From NCBI RefSeq assembly GCF_001434975.1, contig NZ_AZEL01000053.1:1-64000 (forward strand): a stretch of DNA of 64,000 bases, in the 5' to 3' direction. The notes beneath the pieces are model-generated. The model was given only the letters and a program-made list of their open reading frames with translations, made no database searches and had not been told where the DNA came from. Numbering within the stretch: the first letter of the stretch is position 1; every line of letters starts with the position of its first letter. Below are positions 36,726 to 45,158 of this stretch, one piece after another. This DNA is from Lactobacillus gallinarum DSM 10532 = JCM 2011. GTDB taxonomy: Bacteria > Bacillota > Bacilli > Lactobacillales > Lactobacillaceae. The position numbers and the translations under genes were made by a program.

Positions 36726-37124
36726 TTAGCAGCGCCATTCAACGCCAGTCATTTTAACATTTTTGTTAGCCTTAATTAGGGCAGCACCGTTGCCGATTTC
36801 AACGCCGCCATCTAAGATTCCTTCATCGGAGCGAAGGTTAAGGCTGCCAGCATTATAATCCATCACCATGTTTGGACCCATCAAGGTCATATCATACTTA
36901 GAAGTATAAATTTTAAGTCCTTGATCATTGTCTAATTGAACAGGATAGTCCGGATCTTTTTCATCAACCCAAATAATTGAAAAATGTGAGCCAATACTGC
37001 AGCCGCCACCCTTGATGGAATATTTGCCGCCGCCATCATCGGTAATTAAGATCAAAGTCTTGTCAGCAATTTCTCTTCTTTTTAAATAATCTAATGCGGA
37101 GTCAGTAAATGTGATTTTTAGCAT
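36726..37124 (-). CDS. iron-sulfur cluster biosynthesis (HesB-like) family protein
   Basis: 132 residues (MLKITFTDSALDYLKRREIA) with the beta-rich fold of Fe-S_biosyn/HesB-like proteins: LILITDDGGGKYSIKGGGCS, IYTSKYDMTLMGPNMVMDYN, LRSDEGILDGGVEIGNG. The conserved Cys set of true IscA scaffold proteins (C...CGC) is not present; only Cys in GGGCS and the final residue Cys remain, so a true cluster scaffold role is uncertain. Widespread in lactobacilli. Monocistronic. Confidence 0.7.
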   Translation of the reverse strand: MLKITFTDSALDYLKRREIADKTLILITDDGGGKYSIKGGGCSIGSHFSIIWVDEKDPDYPVQLDNDQGLKIYTSKYDMTLMGPNMVMDYNAGSLNLRSDEGILDGGVEIGNGAALIKANKNVKMTGVEWRC

Positions 37125-37221
37125 ATTCGTTACTTCCTGTCTAAATCTCTTTACTTGTTAACTAGATTATACAAGTAAAAATTAGATAAGAAATTGATTT
37201 AGATCAAGAAAAGCCAACTTT

Positions 37222-37422
37222 TTAGTCGCCCCAGATGACGATCATTTCTTGCCATTCGCCACTTTGACCGATATTACGAAATTCTAAATTGAATACTTTG
37301 GCGTTCATATGGTTTTCTTGCCATTTTTCATAAGCTTCATTAGGCATATCTTCAGTTGATTGATACTTAAAAGAATCAACGTGTAAATTTTTAGCTAAAA
37401 TAGCATTTTTATCATTAAACAT
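37222..37422 (-). CDS. small hypothetical protein
   Basis: 66 residues from ATG at 37420-37422 (MFNDKNAILAKNLHVDSFKY), chosen because AAGAAG is 8 nt upstream. Acidic, no membrane segment, ends EWQEMIVIWGD. Family not recognised. It stands alone between minus-strand and plus-strand genes. Confidence 0.6.
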   Translation of the reverse strand: MFNDKNAILAKNLHVDSFKYQSTEDMPNEAYEKWQENHMNAKVFNLEFRNIGQSGEWQEMIVIWGD

Positions 37423-37533
37423 AACAATCACTTCTTTTCATATATTATTGTAGTCGATTTTCTAATGGTTGATACAAAAGCAGCTTATAATAGAAGTAAG
37501 AAGAAAATGATGTAATAGAAGAGAGGAAGAGCG

Positions 37534-37926
37534 ATGCCACTTTGCCAATTATTTATTGATAAAAACAAATCACAATTTATGTTAATGAAAATGCCTGATG
37601 AAGTTACACCTGATAATTATCAAGGTTGGGTAAGTCAAAAAGAAGCTGAGAGTACTATTCAAGCATTTGAATTCCCTCAAAAGTTGCTAGATCAAATTGC
37701 TATGGAATATTTAGACGATAGTCAAGGGAGCGCCCCATATGAGGCTAAATATGTCTTAATGAAAGCGTCTGATGAAAATGCATTATTTGTTTCTAGCTTG
37801 GAATTAAGTCGTAATGGCGATGAAAAAATGGATGTAATTAGAAATGGTTTATTAATTGTGTTTGATGAAAACGAATTGCAACATTTTAGTGATGTTTTGC
37901 AAAAAGCGTGGAATGAAACAAATTAA
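37534..37926 (+). CDS. hypothetical protein
   Basis: 130 residues (MPLCQLFIDKNKSQFMLMKM), acidic, cytoplasmic by appearance, no motif recognised. Preceded by SD AGAGGAAGAG. The metallophosphoesterase gene begins 30 nt after its stop in the same direction, so the two may form an operon; no shared function can be inferred. Confidence 0.65.
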   Translation: MPLCQLFIDKNKSQFMLMKMPDEVTPDNYQGWVSQKEAESTIQAFEFPQKLLDQIAMEYLDDSQGSAPYEAKYVLMKASDENALFVSSLELSRNGDEKMDVIRNGLLIVFDENELQHFSDVLQKAWNETN

Positions 37927-37956
37927 TAGTCTAAAAAAAGATAAGAAGGGGTAAGA

Positions 37957-38829
37957 ATGACCCGTAAAATTGTTGATCAAACTTTTGAAGATGATCAGAA
38001 AAAGGATAATTATATTTTTATTTCTGACATTCATGGCAATTTAGAGACAATTGATTTAATTGAACAAGCCAAGAAAGACTATCCATTAGCTCAATTAGTT
38101 ACCGGTGGTGATTATATTGATGGACGTGAACATGTTAAAGAAGTTTTGGATTATTTAATAGATCAGAAAAACCAAGGTGCCCTTGTTTTATTAGGTAATC
38201 ATGAACAAATGATGCTTAATTTCGCTGAAGGAACTGAGCATCAAGATGGAATCTGGTTCTATAACGGCGGTGGGAAGACTTTAACCAATATATTTGGCCG
38301 GACGCTTTTGCCCGATGAAGTTAGAGAAAGTAAATATTATCGTTTCTTAAAATCATGTCCGACAATGTATGATACACCGCAGATTATTTTTGTTCATGCG
38401 GGTGTGCGCCCTGATGAAAAATATAATGATTCCACTACATACAATAAGGTAGTTTATGGTTTGAAGTTTGATTATGACTTTTATCGGATTTGGGCACGAG
38501 AAGAATATTGGTATTCTGATCAAGCGGAAAAAATGATTGCCCATAATCGAACTGGTAAAACAATTGTGACGGGTCATACGCCTACAGCTGTTTTAGAAGG
38601 TAAATACGATGATGGGCGAAAAATGAAGCAACTGCAAAAGGATGACTGTATTGTTAGAAAAATGCAGTATCCAGGTGAACCAGCCAGAATTTTTACTGAT
38701 GGTGGATCACATTCTGATCCTTTAATTTATCCACATAATGATGGCAATGTTGTAGTGCTTGATGGAAACGGTGAGGTTGTTTGCGTTTATAATTGGAAAA
38801 ATCCACAAGGAACAAAGTTTGATGAATAA
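37957..38829 (+). CDS. metallophosphoesterase, PrpE/ApaH-like
   Basis: 290 residues with calcineurin-type metal motifs in order: FISDIHGNLETID, VTGGDYIDGREHV, LLGNHEQMMLNF, IIFVHAGVRPDEK and VTGHTPTAVL. These fit the serine/threonine phosphatase-diadenosine tetraphosphatase group of bacterial phosphoesterases; the substrate cannot be read. SD AGAAGGGG precedes ATG. Followed by a perfect terminator. Confidence 0.85.
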   Translation: MTRKIVDQTFEDDQKKDNYIFISDIHGNLETIDLIEQAKKDYPLAQLVTGGDYIDGREHVKEVLDYLIDQKNQGALVLLGNHEQMMLNFAEGTEHQDGIWFYNGGGKTLTNIFGRTLLPDEVRESKYYRFLKSCPTMYDTPQIIFVHAGVRPDEKYNDSTTYNKVVYGLKFDYDFYRIWAREEYWYSDQAEKMIAHNRTGKTIVTGHTPTAVLEGKYDDGRKMKQLQKDDCIVRKMQYPGEPARIFTDGGSHSDPLIYPHNDGNVVVLDGNGEVVCVYNWKNPQGTKFDE

Positions 38830-38861
38830 GAAAAAGCATCCCGATTGGGATGCTTTTTAGA
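38830..38861. terminator. terminator
   Basis: AAAAAGCATCCC/GGGATGCTTTTT perfect hairpin. Confidence 0.9.
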
Positions 38862-38882
38862 TTTAGAGATCAAAAATATTAA

Positions 38883-38999
38883 TTAGTCTTCAACTTTCTT
38901 AGCTTCGTTCATAGCCTTCATGATTGAAGGGTTCTTTGAGTGACAATCTTTGATCATTTGTAAATCTTCTTCAGTTAACTTAACTTCGTATTTAGTCAT
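38883..38999 (-). CDS. 38-residue hypothetical protein
   Basis: ATG at 38997-38999 with SD GAGGAAT; encodes MTKYEVKLTEEDLQMIKDCH followed by SKNPSIMKAMNEAKKVED. Helical, strongly charged, one Cys. Codon use resembles strongly expressed genes (AAG, GAA, AAC rich), supporting a real gene. Function unknown. Confidence 0.65.
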   Translation of the reverse strand: MTKYEVKLTEEDLQMIKDCHSKNPSIMKAMNEAKKVED

Positions 39000-39198
39000 G
39001 ATTTATTCCTCGCTTTTATTTAAAAATACATTTTTACTATAGCACTTAACTTTCTAACTGGAAAGAATCTATTTTGTTTGCAGTAATATTTCAGCTTGTT
39101 AAATACGAACATGCTTTTGCACATAGCAAGTTAAAAATAAAAGTGCTAGAAACCTTGATAGATCAGTATTTTGTATTATCTAAATAAATTTACACTAA

Positions 39199-39224
39199 TG
39201 TTACAAATGTTACAATAATGTCAT
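39199..39224 (+). promoter_or_regulatory. WalR-like boxes upstream of apf
   Basis: TGTTAC repeated at 39199 and 39208, the second followed after 5 nt by TGTCAT, resembling the WalR (YycF) consensus TGTWAH-N5-TGTWAH with one mismatch. The remainder of 39000-39380 is AT-rich leader and promoter sequence without a gene. Confidence 0.4.
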
Positions 39225-39380
39225 ATTAAGTAATATTTTCTTAATGATTGAGTGATATTCTTGTTATGGTTCTGAAACGAAAAGCTTGTAGTATATACGA
39301 TGTCAATTGAATACAGACAGACGAATAAGTGAAAATTCGTTACTTATATTATTTTTTATAACTTTAAGGAGAGAATTTTT

Positions 39381-40055
39381 TTGAAGATTAAATCTATCTT
39401 AGTTAAGTCAATTGCAGTAGCTGCTATGTCAGTTACAGGTTTAGTAGTAGCAAACAACGCAGGCTCAAACACTGCACAAGCTGCTATCGTCCAAAACGAT
39501 GCAAGCGTAGTAACTGTAAACTACGTTTCAGATAATTCAATTACTGTATATAACAACTATGAAAACCCAGTAGCAACTGGTCAAACTTTAGCAAGCGACA
39601 CTTCATGGAAAGTTATCAAGACTGCATACGACTCAAAGGGCCACAAGTGGTACGACTTAGGTAAGAACCAATGGGTTCGTGCTAAGTACGTAACTATTGG
39701 TTACCACGCAGCTGCTACCCAAACTCAAACTACTGCTCAAGCTTCAACTCAAGCTCCAGCACAATCACAAACTCAAAATACTCAAACTGCTTCAAATACT
39801 AGCGCTTCATCATACACTTCAAACGCATCAGGCTCAGAAGCAAGTGCTAAGGCTTGGATTGCTAGCCGTGAATCAGGTGGCTCATACAGTGCTTCTAACG
39901 GTCAATACGTAGGTAAATACCAACTTTCAGCATCATACTTGAACGGTGACTACTCAGCTGCCAACCAAGAAAGAGTTGCTGACCAATACGTACAAAGCCG
40001 TTACGGTTCATGGACTGCTGCTAAGTCATTCTGGCAAGCAAACGGCTGGTATTAA
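39381..40055 (+). CDS. apf: aggregation-promoting factor-like surface protein
   Basis: Secreted 224-residue protein. Start is TTG 39381, fixed by SD AAGGAGAG at 7-nt spacing. Order: signal peptide (to about AQA, 35), SLAP-type domain about 40-108 (ITVYNNYENPVATGQTLASD, KWYDLGKNQWVRAKYV), a Gln/Thr/Ser/Ala linker 110-150, and the C-terminal Apf/resuscitation-type domain (AKAWIASRESGGSYSASNGQ, YVGKYQLSASYL) with the Glu expected for lysozyme-like transglycosylase activity. In lactobacilli such proteins affect cell shape, division and aggregation. Very biased codons imply high expression. Confidence 0.9.
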   Translation: MKIKSILVKSIAVAAMSVTGLVVANNAGSNTAQAAIVQNDASVVTVNYVSDNSITVYNNYENPVATGQTLASDTSWKVIKTAYDSKGHKWYDLGKNQWVRAKYVTIGYHAAATQTQTTAQASTQAPAQSQTQNTQTASNTSASSYTSNASGSEASAKAWIASRESGGSYSASNGQYVGKYQLSASYLNGDYSAANQERVADQYVQSRYGSWTAAKSFWQANGWY

Positions 40056-40090
40056 TCAGTTAAAAACTAAATAACGATTGAATAATAAAA

Positions 40091-40129
40091 AGGAGGCACT
40101 TTTCCAGATTCGGAGGGGTGTCTTTTTTG
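40091..40129 (+). terminator. apf terminator
   Basis: Imperfect GGCACTTTTCC.../GGGGTGTC hairpin followed by T6. Confidence 0.6.
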
Positions 40130-40194
40130 TAATTTAAAAGACTACGATATAATAAAACTATAATGATGACAGTGCCTAGAAAGTGAGGACAATT

Positions 40195-41253
40195 ATGAAA
40201 AAGAAAATGATGGTGACATTGCTCACTAGTGTCTGTTTAATGGGACCAGTTGGCATGCTTACGCAAACTCATCCTCAAGTAGTGCAAGCAGCCAGCAAAG
40301 GTAAACTGCGAGTAAAAGGAAATAAGAAAGTACGTCTTTATACCAATCGTGGTAAAAAATCTAAATATTACGCTTATACAAGCAGAACATATTCTTATTC
40401 TGCTAAGAAATATCTAAAAATTGGCAAGAAAAAGCATTTAGCTTATAAAATTGGTAATAACTCACATTGGATTTTAGCTAAGAATGCCAAATTGGTGAAG
40501 AAGACGGTTGAAAGATATAGTCAAGCCGTTATTAAGTTGCCAAGTGGTTATACACGTTCTGAACTATTAGAAGCATATAAAGGCCACCCAAGTGAAGAAT
40601 TCATTGCCGCTTCGATGAAGGGCATGGAAGAAAATAATTTCTCACGCGTTGCCACAGGTGAAACTGCAAGCGATAAAAGACTTATCAATCCAGACAAGCT
40701 TTCTGCAAGTGAACAACATGAATTAGCTGATTTTTCGTTAAGAGTAATTAATAGTGCTCGTGAACAATTAGGTCTTGAACCTTGGATTTATAGCACTGGC
40801 ACGCAAGAATTAGCTGATGATATTGCTAATGAATATGAAGAACACGGCCGTAGCATTAAAGATCAAGGACATTATGTGGAAGGTATTGTTAAAGCTTGTC
40901 AAAAGCATGGTCTTGAACTAGATGATAACTATGTAGAAGATATGGCCGGCTTTACTATTAATAAAACTACTATGCCAATGGGTGAAATGAAGCGCAACGT
41001 TTACTTTGGCTTAAAACAAATGATTTTTGGTTTTGCCGGATCTGGTGAAGATGAGCGTAAAAACAAGTCTTTGTACCGCGAATGGGAACATGCAGGTGAC
41101 TTGTTCAATACTCAAGGATCAAGTCATGATGGCGATCATAATTATTATGGCTTTAGTATTTCTAAGACGGGCAAGATTTATTCAATGCACTTCATTAGCG
41201 TTCCAACTTTTATTGTGGGAAGTGAAAAGTACAACACCAACTTTAGGCCGTAA
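40195..41253 (+). CDS. secreted SLAP-domain protein with a SEC10/PgrA (CAP-like) region
   Basis: A 352-residue exported protein. Start set at ATG 40195 with SD GTGAGGA rather than at the upstream GTG. Signal peptide ends near VQAAS; residues about 35-105 are a basic SLAP-like wall-binding domain (KVRLYTNRGKKSKYYAYTSR); residues about 155-345 resemble the SEC10/PgrA surface-exclusion or CAP-superfamily fold (DFSLRVINSAREQLGLEPW, EWEHAGDLFNTQ, DHNYYGFSISKTGKIYSMHF). It probably sits non-covalently on the wall or S-layer. Exact function unknown. Confidence 0.75.
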   Translation: MKKKMMVTLLTSVCLMGPVGMLTQTHPQVVQAASKGKLRVKGNKKVRLYTNRGKKSKYYAYTSRTYSYSAKKYLKIGKKKHLAYKIGNNSHWILAKNAKLVKKTVERYSQAVIKLPSGYTRSELLEAYKGHPSEEFIAASMKGMEENNFSRVATGETASDKRLINPDKLSASEQHELADFSLRVINSAREQLGLEPWIYSTGTQELADDIANEYEEHGRSIKDQGHYVEGIVKACQKHGLELDDNYVEDMAGFTINKTTMPMGEMKRNVYFGLKQMIFGFAGSGEDERKNKSLYREWEHAGDLFNTQGSSHDGDHNYYGFSISKTGKIYSMHFISVPTFIVGSEKYNTNFRP

Positions 41254-41263
41254 AAGTTAAATT

Positions 41264-41288
41264 AAGCACGTATTAAGCGTGCTTTTTT
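41264..41288 (+). terminator. terminator
   Basis: AAGCACG/CGTGCTT stem, then T6. Confidence 0.8.
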
Positions 41289-41322
41289 GATATGATAGAT
41301 AAAAAATACTACGGAGGAAGCA

Positions 41323-41901
41323 ATGAAAAAAACTTTATATTTACTGCGACACGGACAGACATATTTTAATTATTATCACAAGGTGCAAGGAAGGTGTGAT
41401 TCTCCATTAAATGAGATGGGAATTCGTCAAGTAGAGATGGCACGCGACTACTTCCAAAAAAATAATATTCATTTTGACAAGGCTTTTTCATCAACCCAAG
41501 AACGTGCTTGTGACACTTTGGAGATTGCTACAGATCATCAAATGCCATATAAGCGATTAAAGGATTTGCGTGAAAAATGTTACGGTATTTTTGAAGGTCG
41601 AGATGAATTTTTGCTTCCTTGGAATTACAATAATCCTAATGTTGATCCAACTATGGAAAAGGACGAAGATGTTGTTAATAGAATGCATCGTGCAGTTGTG
41701 GAAATTTTAGACAACATCAACGATGGCGAAACTGCATTGATTGTTGGCCATGGTGACATTTTGGCCAAATATGTAAGAGATGTTGCTGATCCTAACTTTG
41801 CTGGTTTTGCCAATGCTTCTATTGTTAAGTTGTCAGTTGATGGTAAAAATGTTCATTTGGATAAGTATGTATGGCCTGCGGAGGGTTTGAAACAAATTTA
41901 A
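41323..41901 (+). CDS. histidine phosphatase (phosphoglycerate mutase family), copy 1
   Basis: 192 residues with the RHG motif YLLRHGQTYFNYYHKVQG at the N-terminus, SSTQERACDTLEIA with the catalytic Glu region, and the second His in IVGHGDILAKYV. Broad-specificity phosphatase or cofactor-dependent mutase-like activity is expected. It directly abuts copy 2 (its stop is followed at once by ATG), so the two are co-transcribed and arose by tandem duplication. Confidence 0.88.
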   Translation: MKKTLYLLRHGQTYFNYYHKVQGRCDSPLNEMGIRQVEMARDYFQKNNIHFDKAFSSTQERACDTLEIATDHQMPYKRLKDLREKCYGIFEGRDEFLLPWNYNNPNVDPTMEKDEDVVNRMHRAVVEILDNINDGETALIVGHGDILAKYVRDVADPNFAGFANASIVKLSVDGKNVHLDKYVWPAEGLKQI

Positions 41902-42489
41902 ATGGCGATAAATTTATATTTAGTACGACATGGACAGACATTATTCAATGCCCAACAAAGAATGCAAGGTAGCTGTGACTCTGCTTTAACTAAGTTAGGT
42001 ATTAAGCAGGCTGAAGCTTTGCGTGATTATTTTAAGAAAAAGCAAATAGTATTTGATAAGGCTTATTGTTCAACGCAGGAGCGCGCTAGTGATACGCTAG
42101 AAATTATTGTTGGTCCTGAAATGGATTATGAACGTTTGAAGGATTTAAAAGAGAAAAATTATGGACCATTTGAAGCTAAGAAAAACTTTTGGTGGCCGCT
42201 TATGAAGTTTAGATCCGGTTCAATGGAAGATAATCGTGAAGTGGTTGAACGAATGGAGCGCGGAATTAATTTGATCTTGCGGGATGCCAAAGACGGCGAA
42301 AATATTTTAGTAGTCGGTCATGGCGATAGCATGAGTCGGTATATTCGTGAAAAGGCTGGCAACCACAGGTTCCATGGCTTTCACAATGCTGAATATGTTC
42401 AACTGAAGAGCAACGGACATGAAGTTGAATACGTAAAAAGCTGCTGGCCTGCTAAAAAATTAAAAATTGAACAATTAACTGAAAAATAA
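41902..42489 (+). CDS. histidine phosphatase (phosphoglycerate mutase family), copy 2
   Basis: 195 residues, paralogue of the preceding gene, with LVRHGQTLFNAQQRMQG, CSTQERASDTLEII and VVGHGDSMSRYI. Retains all catalytic residues (two His, Arg, Glu), so both copies should be active; divergence in the middle (FEAKKNFWWPLMKFRSG) suggests different substrates. Starts with no intergenic gap; translation is likely coupled. Confidence 0.88.
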   Translation: MAINLYLVRHGQTLFNAQQRMQGSCDSALTKLGIKQAEALRDYFKKKQIVFDKAYCSTQERASDTLEIIVGPEMDYERLKDLKEKNYGPFEAKKNFWWPLMKFRSGSMEDNREVVERMERGINLILRDAKDGENILVVGHGDSMSRYIREKAGNHRFHGFHNAEYVQLKSNGHEVEYVKSCWPAKKLKIEQLTEK

Positions 42490-42554
42490 AGAGTTCATTT
42501 TTTTACATTAGCTTATAATTAAGTATGTAAAGAATAAAAAACGAGGCAAGAAAA

Positions 42555-43214
42555 ATGGATGAAACACCAATTTTTAAAATTACTAAATTAAATATTGCAG
42601 AAAATGATCGCGATGAATATATTCGCAAGGCCGAAAAGTATATGCGCGATTCTATCCCAGCTGAAGAAGGAACTTTAGTAATTGGCAGCGCTCATGATGA
42701 TGCTAAGGGTGAAGACAATTACAAGATCGAATTATTCCGTAACAAGGAAGCTGAAGACGTGCACATCGCATCAATGTCAGCAGTAGATTTTGAAGAAACT
42801 GTAGATAGCATTAGCACTGACAAGAAGATCATCAACTTAAAGCCAGAAGTAATCACTACTCATGCACAAAAGGCTTTGAACAGCTATGCAGATAATTTCG
42901 TTATGCGTCTGGTAACTGTTGAAGTTAAAGAGAAAGATGCTGAAAAGTTCTCACATTCAGTTAAGAAGGAAATGACTACCAGCATTGCATCTGAACCAGG
43001 TATGGAAATTATGATGTCAGGTACTAACAAGGATGATCCTAACGAATGGAACTTTGTTGAAGTTTATGCAAACGATGAAGCATATGATAAGCATGTACAA
43101 AGTCCTCAATATAAGGAATATATTGAAGAAACTGATGGTATGGTTATTAGAAGAGATGTTAAGACTCTTGTACGTGATGCATTGGCAACTCAAGGTGCAA
43201 TTGTGTTAGATTAA
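42555..43214 (+). CDS. tandem antibiotic-biosynthesis-monooxygenase (ABM) domain protein
   Basis: 219 residues with two ferredoxin-like ABM repeats: about 7-85 (FKITKLNIAENDRDEYIRKA, IELFRNKEAEDVHIAS) and about 115-200 (RLVTVEVKEKDAEKFSHSVK, EWNFVEVYANDEAYDKHVQS). ABM proteins include quinol monooxygenases and heme-degrading enzymes; no specific activity can be assigned. Cytoplasmic, single gene, good SD (ACGAGG). Confidence 0.75.
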   Translation: MDETPIFKITKLNIAENDRDEYIRKAEKYMRDSIPAEEGTLVIGSAHDDAKGEDNYKIELFRNKEAEDVHIASMSAVDFEETVDSISTDKKIINLKPEVITTHAQKALNSYADNFVMRLVTVEVKEKDAEKFSHSVKKEMTTSIASEPGMEIMMSGTNKDDPNEWNFVEVYANDEAYDKHVQSPQYKEYIEETDGMVIRRDVKTLVRDALATQGAIVLD

Positions 43215-43265
43215 TTTTGAAAAAGGGATGCTGCCGTAAGGTGGTATTTTTTTGTAGGGTAAAAT

Positions 43266-43946
43266 ATGACAGAAACAATTATTTTTGCTCACCGAGGCTT
43301 GCCGGTGAAGTTTGCAGAAAATTCTTTAGAAGGGTTTCGCTATGCAGCAAAGCATGGTGCAGAAGGCGTTGAGTTTGACGTGCATATGACTAAAGATAAA
43401 GTCCCCGTAGTTATGCATGACGAAGAGATTGATCGGACAACTGATGGTAGTGGCTATATCAAGGATTATACGTTGAATGAGATCAGGAAGTTTCATCTGA
43501 AAAATGGTGAGCCTGTACCTATGTTGAGAGAACTTTTTGAAATTTTGCAGGATAAAGATTTGTACATTAACTTAGAGTTCAAGACTAATAAGATTCACGA
43601 TAAGGGAATCGAAGCTATTGTTTTGGCACTAGTAAAAGAGTATCACTTCGTGCATCCCATTATCTTTTCGTCTTTTAATTATCAAACGTTAAAAAACTGC
43701 CAGCAAATCGATCCGCATCAGCAATATTGCTTTTTAACCAAAGTTCCGGTTATTTTTCCACAAAGATTTGTTAGAAAAAATCATTTTGCGGCAATTCATC
43801 CACATTGGTACTTGCAAAGCAAAATTACACAGCGCATTTGGACTGTGGATAATCCTAAATTGGCTAAAAAATATATGAAACGCGGCGTAGCAGGCATTTT
43901 TACCAACAATTTTGAATTAATGAATCAGTTGAAAAAAGATTATTGA
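43266..43946 (+). CDS. glycerophosphodiester phosphodiesterase
   Basis: 226 residues. HRG-containing start IIFAHRGLPVKFAENSLEGF, then GAEGVEFDVHMTKDKVPVVM and HDEEIDRTTDGSGYI are the GDPD motifs with metal-binding Glu/Asp and catalytic His pair (HRG and HDE). It hydrolyses glycerophosphodiesters to glycerol-3-phosphate plus alcohol. No signal peptide, so cytosolic type (UgpQ-like). It lies upstream of msmR in the same direction, but msmR has its own SD and its role is unrelated. Confidence 0.88.
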   Translation: MTETIIFAHRGLPVKFAENSLEGFRYAAKHGAEGVEFDVHMTKDKVPVVMHDEEIDRTTDGSGYIKDYTLNEIRKFHLKNGEPVPMLRELFEILQDKDLYINLEFKTNKIHDKGIEAIVLALVKEYHFVHPIIFSSFNYQTLKNCQQIDPHQQYCFLTKVPVIFPQRFVRKNHFAAIHPHWYLQSKITQRIWTVDNPKLAKKYMKRGVAGIFTNNFELMNQLKKDY

Positions 43947-43986
43947 AGTATAATGAAAAAGAAAGTGAAAAAAAGAGGTGATAAAA

Positions 43987-44958
43987 GTGGCAACTATGAA
44001 GGATGTTGCTCAAAGAGCAGGGGTAGGAGTAGGTACGGTTTCTCGTGTGATTAATCATGTGCCAGGAGTTAAAGAAAGTACTCTAGTTAAGGTTAATCAA
44101 GCAATTAAAGAATTAAATTATATTCCAGATGAATATGCTAGAGGATTGAAGACCAATTCCTCAAGAACCATAGCTCTTATTTTGCCTTCAGTTTGGCATC
44201 CATTTTTCTCAGAATTCGCTTATTATGTAGAAAAACGTTTAGATAATGAAGACTATAAAATATTATTATGTAATTCTAACGGTAATCCAGCAGAAGAAGC
44301 AAAACATATTAAGATGCTGAAGCAAAATAAAATTGATGCAATTATTGCGATTACTTACAGTGATATTGGTCAATATATTTATTCCAATATTCCATTCGTT
44401 AGTTTAGACCGTTATTTTGATAAAAAAGTATCTTATGTTACATCGGATAATTATGAAGGCGGAAAATTAGCTGCTAAAGAATTGCTAGAGCATGGTGCTA
44501 GAAACTTAGCTTATGTTGGTAGTCATAGTAAATATCTTAATGGGACTATGCTAAGAAGAGATGGTTTTAGAGATTATCTCGAGGATATGGGAATTGATTA
44601 TAAAGAGATCTTTTTGCAAGAACCTGTAAAAGACTTTACACCGTATTTTTTAGAGATGTTAAAAGATAATCCAGAAATTGATGGAATTTTTTGTCATACT
44701 GATTTATTATTGTTGAAATTAAGAAAAATTTTAAATCAATATGGATATAGAGTTCCTGAAGATATTCAATTAATAGGATTTGATGGGATGAATTTGTCCT
44801 CAGATCTTCCATTAGGGATATCTACAATTGCCCAACCTGTTGAGCAATTGGCCAATGGTGCAGTTGACTTAGTTTTACGCAAAATTGCGGATCCTAGTTT
44901 GAAAAATGAAGCTAAAATGTACCCAGTAAGATATGTTGATGGAAATACCACAAAATAA
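43987..44958 (+). CDS. msmR: LacI-family regulator of the fructo-oligosaccharide operon
   Basis: 323 residues. Start GTG 43987 is chosen for SD AGAGGTG 6 nt upstream. N-terminal LacI HTH (MKDVAQRAGVGVGTVSRVIN), then the hinge and a periplasmic-binding-type effector domain (TIALILPSVWHPFFSEFAYY, SLDRYFDKKVSYVTSDNYEG, LIGFDGMNLSS). Directly upstream of msmE; three GAAACGTTTC operators lie in between. By homology with the L. acidophilus msm locus it should repress or modulate the operon in response to sucrose or fructo-oligosaccharides. Confidence 0.9.
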   Translation: MATMKDVAQRAGVGVGTVSRVINHVPGVKESTLVKVNQAIKELNYIPDEYARGLKTNSSRTIALILPSVWHPFFSEFAYYVEKRLDNEDYKILLCNSNGNPAEEAKHIKMLKQNKIDAIIAITYSDIGQYIYSNIPFVSLDRYFDKKVSYVTSDNYEGGKLAAKELLEHGARNLAYVGSHSKYLNGTMLRRDGFRDYLEDMGIDYKEIFLQEPVKDFTPYFLEMLKDNPEIDGIFCHTDLLLLKLRKILNQYGYRVPEDIQLIGFDGMNLSSDLPLGISTIAQPVEQLANGAVDLVLRKIADPSLKNEAKMYPVRYVDGNTTK

Positions 44959-44961
44959 CTG

Positions 44962-44990
44962 TTGACAAGCTATGAAAGCGGTATTATTAT
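44962..44990 (+). promoter_or_regulatory. msmE promoter with overlapping cre-like site
   Basis: TTGACA, 17 nt, TATTAT. The spacer and -10 contain ATGAAAGCGGTATTA (44972-44986), which fits the cre consensus except one fixed position, so CcpA would block the promoter. Confidence 0.7.
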
Positions 44991-45001
44991 TTAAATGTAA
45001 G

Positions 45002-45144
45002 TTGAAACGTTTCCAAAAAAGGAAATGAAAATAGTTTTGTGCTAATGATTATTTTTTAAGGCAAAAATAGAAACGTTTCAATTAATTGGAATTATGTTAG
45101 AGCTAAGAAGCGTTTTATTTTTTCGAATAGAATTGAAACGTTTC
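45002..45144. promoter_or_regulatory. three LacI/CcpA-type operators GAAACGTTTC
   Basis: The identical 10-bp palindrome occurs at 45004-45013, 45070-45079 and 45135-45144, two of them as TTGAAACGTTTC. They lie downstream of the predicted start, at 66 and 65 nt spacing, suitable for MsmR binding and looping; overlap with CcpA specificity is possible. Confidence 0.75.
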
Positions 45145-45158
45145 AAAGGAGAGATACT

